This document shows positions 60,905-64,000 of a stretch of DNA of 64,000 bases, one piece after another. The DNA comes from an uncultured Eubacterium sp. GTDB lineage: Bacteria > Bacillota > Clostridia > Oscillospirales > Acutalibacteraceae. The stretch spans positions 62,001-126,000 of the forward strand of contig CALWHV010000017.1 of the NCBI GenBank assembly GCA_944380545.1. The letters run 5' to 3'. The stretch's first letter is position 1; every line of letters starts with the position of its first letter. Under the pieces are notes generated by a model. That model worked only from the letters and a program-made list of their open reading frames with translations. It was not told the DNA's origin and ran no database searches. Made by a program: the position numbers and the translations under genes.

Positions 60905-62425
60905 TTACAGCGCATCAATATTTACAACAAATCTGAAGGATACCCTGCGGCAGGCTTCGATATCCACATTCCCGTCAGCGTCATACACGGGTCTGCTTTG
61001 CGAATACCCGACCGTTTCCATAGTGGCGGCAAGCTTTGGGGTATCCGCGCCCGTTTCACCGGACAGGCAGTAATCCTTAACATTTTTTGCTCTTTGCTCC
61101 GACAGCGGCATACCGCTTTCATAAGTGGCTCCCGATATCGGGGCAATATGACCTTCCACTATGGTTTTTGCAATAAAGCCGTCATACTTTTCGTCATAAA
61201 TTATTGAGGTGTACGCCTTTATAAATTTATTGAGGAATTCCTTTCCCTCGTCGGTAAGCTCCGCCGAATCGCCGCCGAAAAGAACGGTTGCGTCCATTGC
61301 TATCTCGCCTGTTGAGCGGTTGATCTGAACCGTGATACCGTTAGCTTTAAATTCATTATACAGAGCATCATAGAGGTCCTCTTTTTTCTCGGCGATTTCT
61401 TTTATGGTTTCCTCATCGAGCGCATCAGTATCTATTCCTTCGGACTTCAGTATTCTTGCTTCCCTTTCCGTAACATCGTCTGTATAATCATAGATCTTGC
61501 CTTCGTCAAAAAGCATAATACCGAACGAGTTTAGATACGGGTAACCGGAGCACTGCGCAATATAAGCATATTGACGAATCACATTTTGCTCTTTGCCCTG
61601 TGCATCGGTATAAGAAAGATAGACCGTACATCTGCCGTCATCAGACAGTTTAAATGCAGAATTCTTATAATAACTTCCGTCTTTAGAAACTGCATAATTT
61701 AAGAGAGAATCCTGCTGAGATGCAAAATAGTCCAATTCATCGATTAGCGGAGTTTTTTCAGTTGAATACCCGTGCATGGTAGTTTCGCTTTTATTATTCT
61801 CCGTGAAAGAATATGCTGTTAATTTCAGTGTATCCGTACCGTCCGTAAGCGTAAGATAGGGTCCGCACAGCGAAAATTCATATTCAAAAGCAGCGTCATC
61901 AACCTCGTAGGAAAAATCCTCCGCAGACGAACCTGTTTCCGTTAGCACGGTATATTTAACTTTGTTTGCGCTCACTTCATAGGAGCAGGGTATCGTTGCG
62001 ATTTTTCCGTCTTTAATGAAGCCGAGAACGGCTACCTCCCTATCCTCTACCTGGCGGAAATTGCCTTCCAAATCCGGCAGATATTTTGCTCCGTTGTAAA
62101 CGGCGACCGGCAATGAAGAAATATTGTAAGTACCTATGGCCAGCGAGACCTCTTGAAAAGTCAGATCCTTCTCTGCCTGCCCGATATCTTTTTCCAGATT
62201 GTTTAAAACATAAGTACCGTGAAGCATATTCTCGTCAAACTGAACTGATGAGAAAATCCGATTCGGGTCTATGGAATCCTGAACATTTGTGAATATCGCT
62301 TCAGGATCTGTTTCATTATGATTAAAGTACCAGACTTTTGTATCGCCCTCCCCTGCTCCGTTGCTGCAGGCGGCAAAAGAGAATAAAATTGTAAAAAGCA
62401 TCAAAACCGACATTATTTTTTTCAT
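60905..62425 (-). CDS. Lipoprotein with C-terminal OmpA/MotB-like domain
   Basis: 506 residues. Lipoprotein signal KKIMSVLMLFTILFSFAAC with lipobox cysteine at about residue 20. The middle is a beta-rich region (residues 25-370) with no family recognised. The C-terminal part is an OmpA-like domain: ITVQINRSTGEIAMDATVLFGGDSAELTDEGKEFLNKFIKAY, VEGHIAPISG, MPLSEQRAKNVKDYCL and CRRVSFRFVV. Such domains usually bind peptidoglycan; in a Gram-positive cell this would be an outer-face membrane protein touching the wall. It follows the kinase fusion gene by 48 bases. AAGGAG precedes the start. More AT-rich than core genes. Confidence 0.85.
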   Translation of the reverse strand: MKKIMSVLMLFTILFSFAACSNGAGEGDTKVWYFNHNETDPEAIFTNVQDSIDPNRIFSSVQFDENMLHGTYVLNNLEKDIGQAEKDLTFQEVSLAIGTYNISSLPVAVYNGAKYLPDLEGNFRQVEDREVAVLGFIKDGKIATIPCSYEVSANKVKYTVLTETGSSAEDFSYEVDDAAFEYEFSLCGPYLTLTDGTDTLKLTAYSFTENNKSETTMHGYSTEKTPLIDELDYFASQQDSLLNYAVSKDGSYYKNSAFKLSDDGRCTVYLSYTDAQGKEQNVIRQYAYIAQCSGYPYLNSFGIMLFDEGKIYDYTDDVTEREARILKSEGIDTDALDEETIKEIAEKKEDLYDALYNEFKANGITVQINRSTGEIAMDATVLFGGDSAELTDEGKEFLNKFIKAYTSIIYDEKYDGFIAKTIVEGHIAPISGATYESGMPLSEQRAKNVKDYCLSGETGADTPKLAATMETVGYSQSRPVYDADGNVDIEACRRVSFRFVVNIDAL

Positions 62426-62473
62426 AACGATTTAACTCCTTGTGCGTGATTTTTATAAGCAACAGTCATAAAT

Positions 62474-64000
62474 TCATTTGAACAGGTTTTTTAAAATGCC
62501 GTGTTTAGGCGGCAGATTGCGTATATTTTCCAGATCCTGAAGCAATTCCCCAGCGGACTGATATCGTTGATTTGGGTCGATACGGGTACATTTTTCTATA
62601 ATGTATTCCATTCCTTTGGAAACGCTCGGATTTAATGCGCATACAGGCTTTATGCCGCTGAAATTCGGATTTTTGGGGTCATCGCCGGTAAGCAGAAAAT
62701 ACATTGTGACGCCGAGTCCGTAAATATCCGTTCGGGGATCCGTCTGCGCAGTTCCGTACTGTTCGGGCGCAGCATAGCCCCTGGTGCCGAGAACAACGGT
62801 ATCACGCAGCTTTCCCGGCTTGTAGGTGCGCATAATACCGAAATCAATCACCTTAATATAGCCGCTTGGTTGTAAAATAAGATTTGCGGGTTTCATATCT
62901 CTGTAAATATACGGCGGATGAAAAGAATGAATATAGGCTAAAAAAGCACATATCTGTTTTGCCCAGCCAATCACATAATCAGACGGATAAGGGCCAAACT
63001 GATGAACCAAATCATTTAGATTCTTACCCTCTACATAATCCTGAATAACACATACATAGTTTTCATTTTCAATAACATCCCTAATTTGCGGTATAGCAGG
63101 ATGGCGCAGATTTTGCAGCATTTGAATTTCCTGACGCACGATCTCTAAAGAAACATCGATTTTATGATCGGCGTTGCTTTTCAACGCTATTTTTGCCGCA
63201 TAATAAATACCGGAATCGATTTCCTGAGCTAAATACACATCACAGGCTCCGCCTTTAGCAATATGTTTTATCAACGCATATTTTTCGTCAGTAATCATCC
63301 CTTCTTTAACTGTATCCTGACTGCAAGATTCCGAATCCTGTTTATCATTGCGGTAAGACGGTCTTTCTAATTTAATTTTCCCGCATTTTTGGCACACATA
63401 TTTTATTGAATCCGCATGCTGCTCTATCTGTTTGAAATCATGCTGATCATCTTCACAATCCAAAAGCGGCTCCACCTCTTTGCCTCCGATACTGCGTATC
63501 ATTAAGGTTGCAAGGGTGTTCATACCGTTTGTGTTTGGATGCGAGCCGTCAATCGAATCATACGGTATATGATAGCTAAATAAATCAATGATTTTGCAAT
63601 CGTATTGTTTTGCAACGGTTTCTATGATTCGGTTATATTCATTTATATCATTTCCGTTATAAACACACGGAAAATCAAAAGACGGATTTGAAGACATAAA
63701 TGTTGCGCACAATGTGCAGCACCAGATCTCTGCATTCGGATAATTCGCCTTGAGCTTGCGCAGCATAGTTGTATAGGCGCGGCAAAAATCGCCGTTATAC
63801 TGCTGCCACACGCCTTCGAGCGCTTCATTTTCAAAGAGGACGCCGTTTGCCCAATCGTTTGTACCGAGATAGACGATTATAATATCCGGCATAATATTGC
63901 GGATATGCAATCTGCCCGTTCGCTCATCCGAACAGCTGGACGGGAACAGAGAATCACTGTCAGGCAGCTGTGTTACCCTGCTGCCGGACCAGGAATTATT
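62474..64000 (-). CDS. SGNH hydrolase - zinc ribbon - serine/threonine kinase fusion (partial)
   Basis: 508 residues visible; the N-terminus lies beyond the right edge, as the frame is open with NNSWSGSRVT at once. Residues 1-175 are SGNH/GDSL hydrolase: YLGTNDW (block III, 45-50) and D151-G-S-H154 (block V); the nucleophile Ser block would be off the edge. A zinc-ribbon-like CEDDQHDF...YVCQKCGK (181-207) follows. The kinase domain runs from about 240 to 495: KGGACDVYLA, ATP-binding K270, YRDMKPANL with catalytic D368 (Tyr replaces His of HRD), DFG at 386-388 and GTRGYAAPEQYG. No membrane span is seen. Domain families are clear; joint function is unknown. Confidence 0.88.
   Translation of the reverse strand, partial: NNSWSGSRVTQLPDSDSLFPSSCSDERTGRLHIRNIMPDIIIVYLGTNDWANGVLFENEALEGVWQQYNGDFCRAYTTMLRKLKANYPNAEIWCCTLCATFMSSNPSFDFPCVYNGNDINEYNRIIETVAKQYDCKIIDLFSYHIPYDSIDGSHPNTNGMNTLATLMIRSIGGKEVEPLLDCEDDQHDFKQIEQHADSIKYVCQKCGKIKLERPSYRNDKQDSESCSQDTVKEGMITDEKYALIKHIAKGGACDVYLAQEIDSGIYYAAKIALKSNADHKIDVSLEIVRQEIQMLQNLRHPAIPQIRDVIENENYVCVIQDYVEGKNLNDLVHQFGPYPSDYVIGWAKQICAFLAYIHSFHPPYIYRDMKPANLILQPSGYIKVIDFGIMRTYKPGKLRDTVVLGTRGYAAPEQYGTAQTDPRTDIYGLGVTMYFLLTGDDPKNPNFSGIKPVCALNPSVSKGMEYIIEKCTRIDPNQRYQSAGELLQDLENIRNLPPKHGILKNLFK

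Overview
The window looks like a chromosomal segment of an anaerobic, spore-forming Clostridia, probably a gut Oscillospirales-type bacterium. Supporting signs are strong AGGAGG-type ribosome sites, two spoVA genes, a reverse rubrerythrin with a PerR-like regulator, NfnAB transhydrogenase, LL-diaminopimelate aminotransferase, the GlgC/GlgD pair, sodium-pump decarboxylase subunits and many glycan-degrading enzymes. No phage, insertion sequence, CRISPR array or rRNA operon was seen. The species is not identified; this is inference from gene families.

Layout. 0-4 kb: partial metallophosphoesterase, an ArsB/NhaD-type transporter, tRNA-Thr and tRNA-Tyr, asnB. 4-8 kb: oxidative stress genes (flavin reductase, rubrerythrin, PerR) and a membrane-anchored PIG-L deacetylase. 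8-11.6 kb: a more AT-rich stretch with a 49-residue small gene plus FRG-domain gene, and an ABC exporter operon with a long structured leader. 11.6-19.4 kb: a nine-gene minus-strand operon for D-amino acid and 5-oxoproline metabolism. 19.5-24 kb: exoA, tRNA-Val, an acyltransferase behind a duplicated promoter, and spoVAC/spoVAE around a lone ABC ATPase. 24-31 kb: GH3, GH2 and GH38-like enzymes. 31-36.7 kb: glgBCDA. 37-43.3 kb: a seven-gene operon (ANTAR regulator, dapF, dapL, purC, purB, oadB, oadG). 43.3-43.8 kb: interspersed repeats. 43.8-51 kb: a sortase-type surface protein, a nucleotide-sugar dehydratase, a serine hydrolase and a DUF4236 protein. 51.4-60 kb: acyltransferase, M28 peptidase, GH20, tRNA-Arg, a second repeat cluster, nfnAB and GH51. 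60-64 kb: response regulator, OmpA-domain lipoprotein and a partial SGNH hydrolase/protein kinase fusion.

Three things stand out. (1) The 11.6-19.4 kb operon joins D-amino acid transaminase, both halves of the animal D-glutamate cyclase (DUF1445 and DUF4392, here separate genes), all three 5-oxoprolinase subunits and alanine racemase. It reads as a route from D-alanine/D-glutamate to 5-oxoproline and glutamate. (2) The ABC exporter at 9.2-11.4 kb sits behind a consensus promoter, a nested inverted-repeat leader carrying an 11-codon reading frame, and an intrinsic terminator just before its ribosome site: a classic attenuator arrangement. (3) Two clusters of a modular repeat 12 kb apart contain hairpins whose stems change sequence between copies while staying paired.
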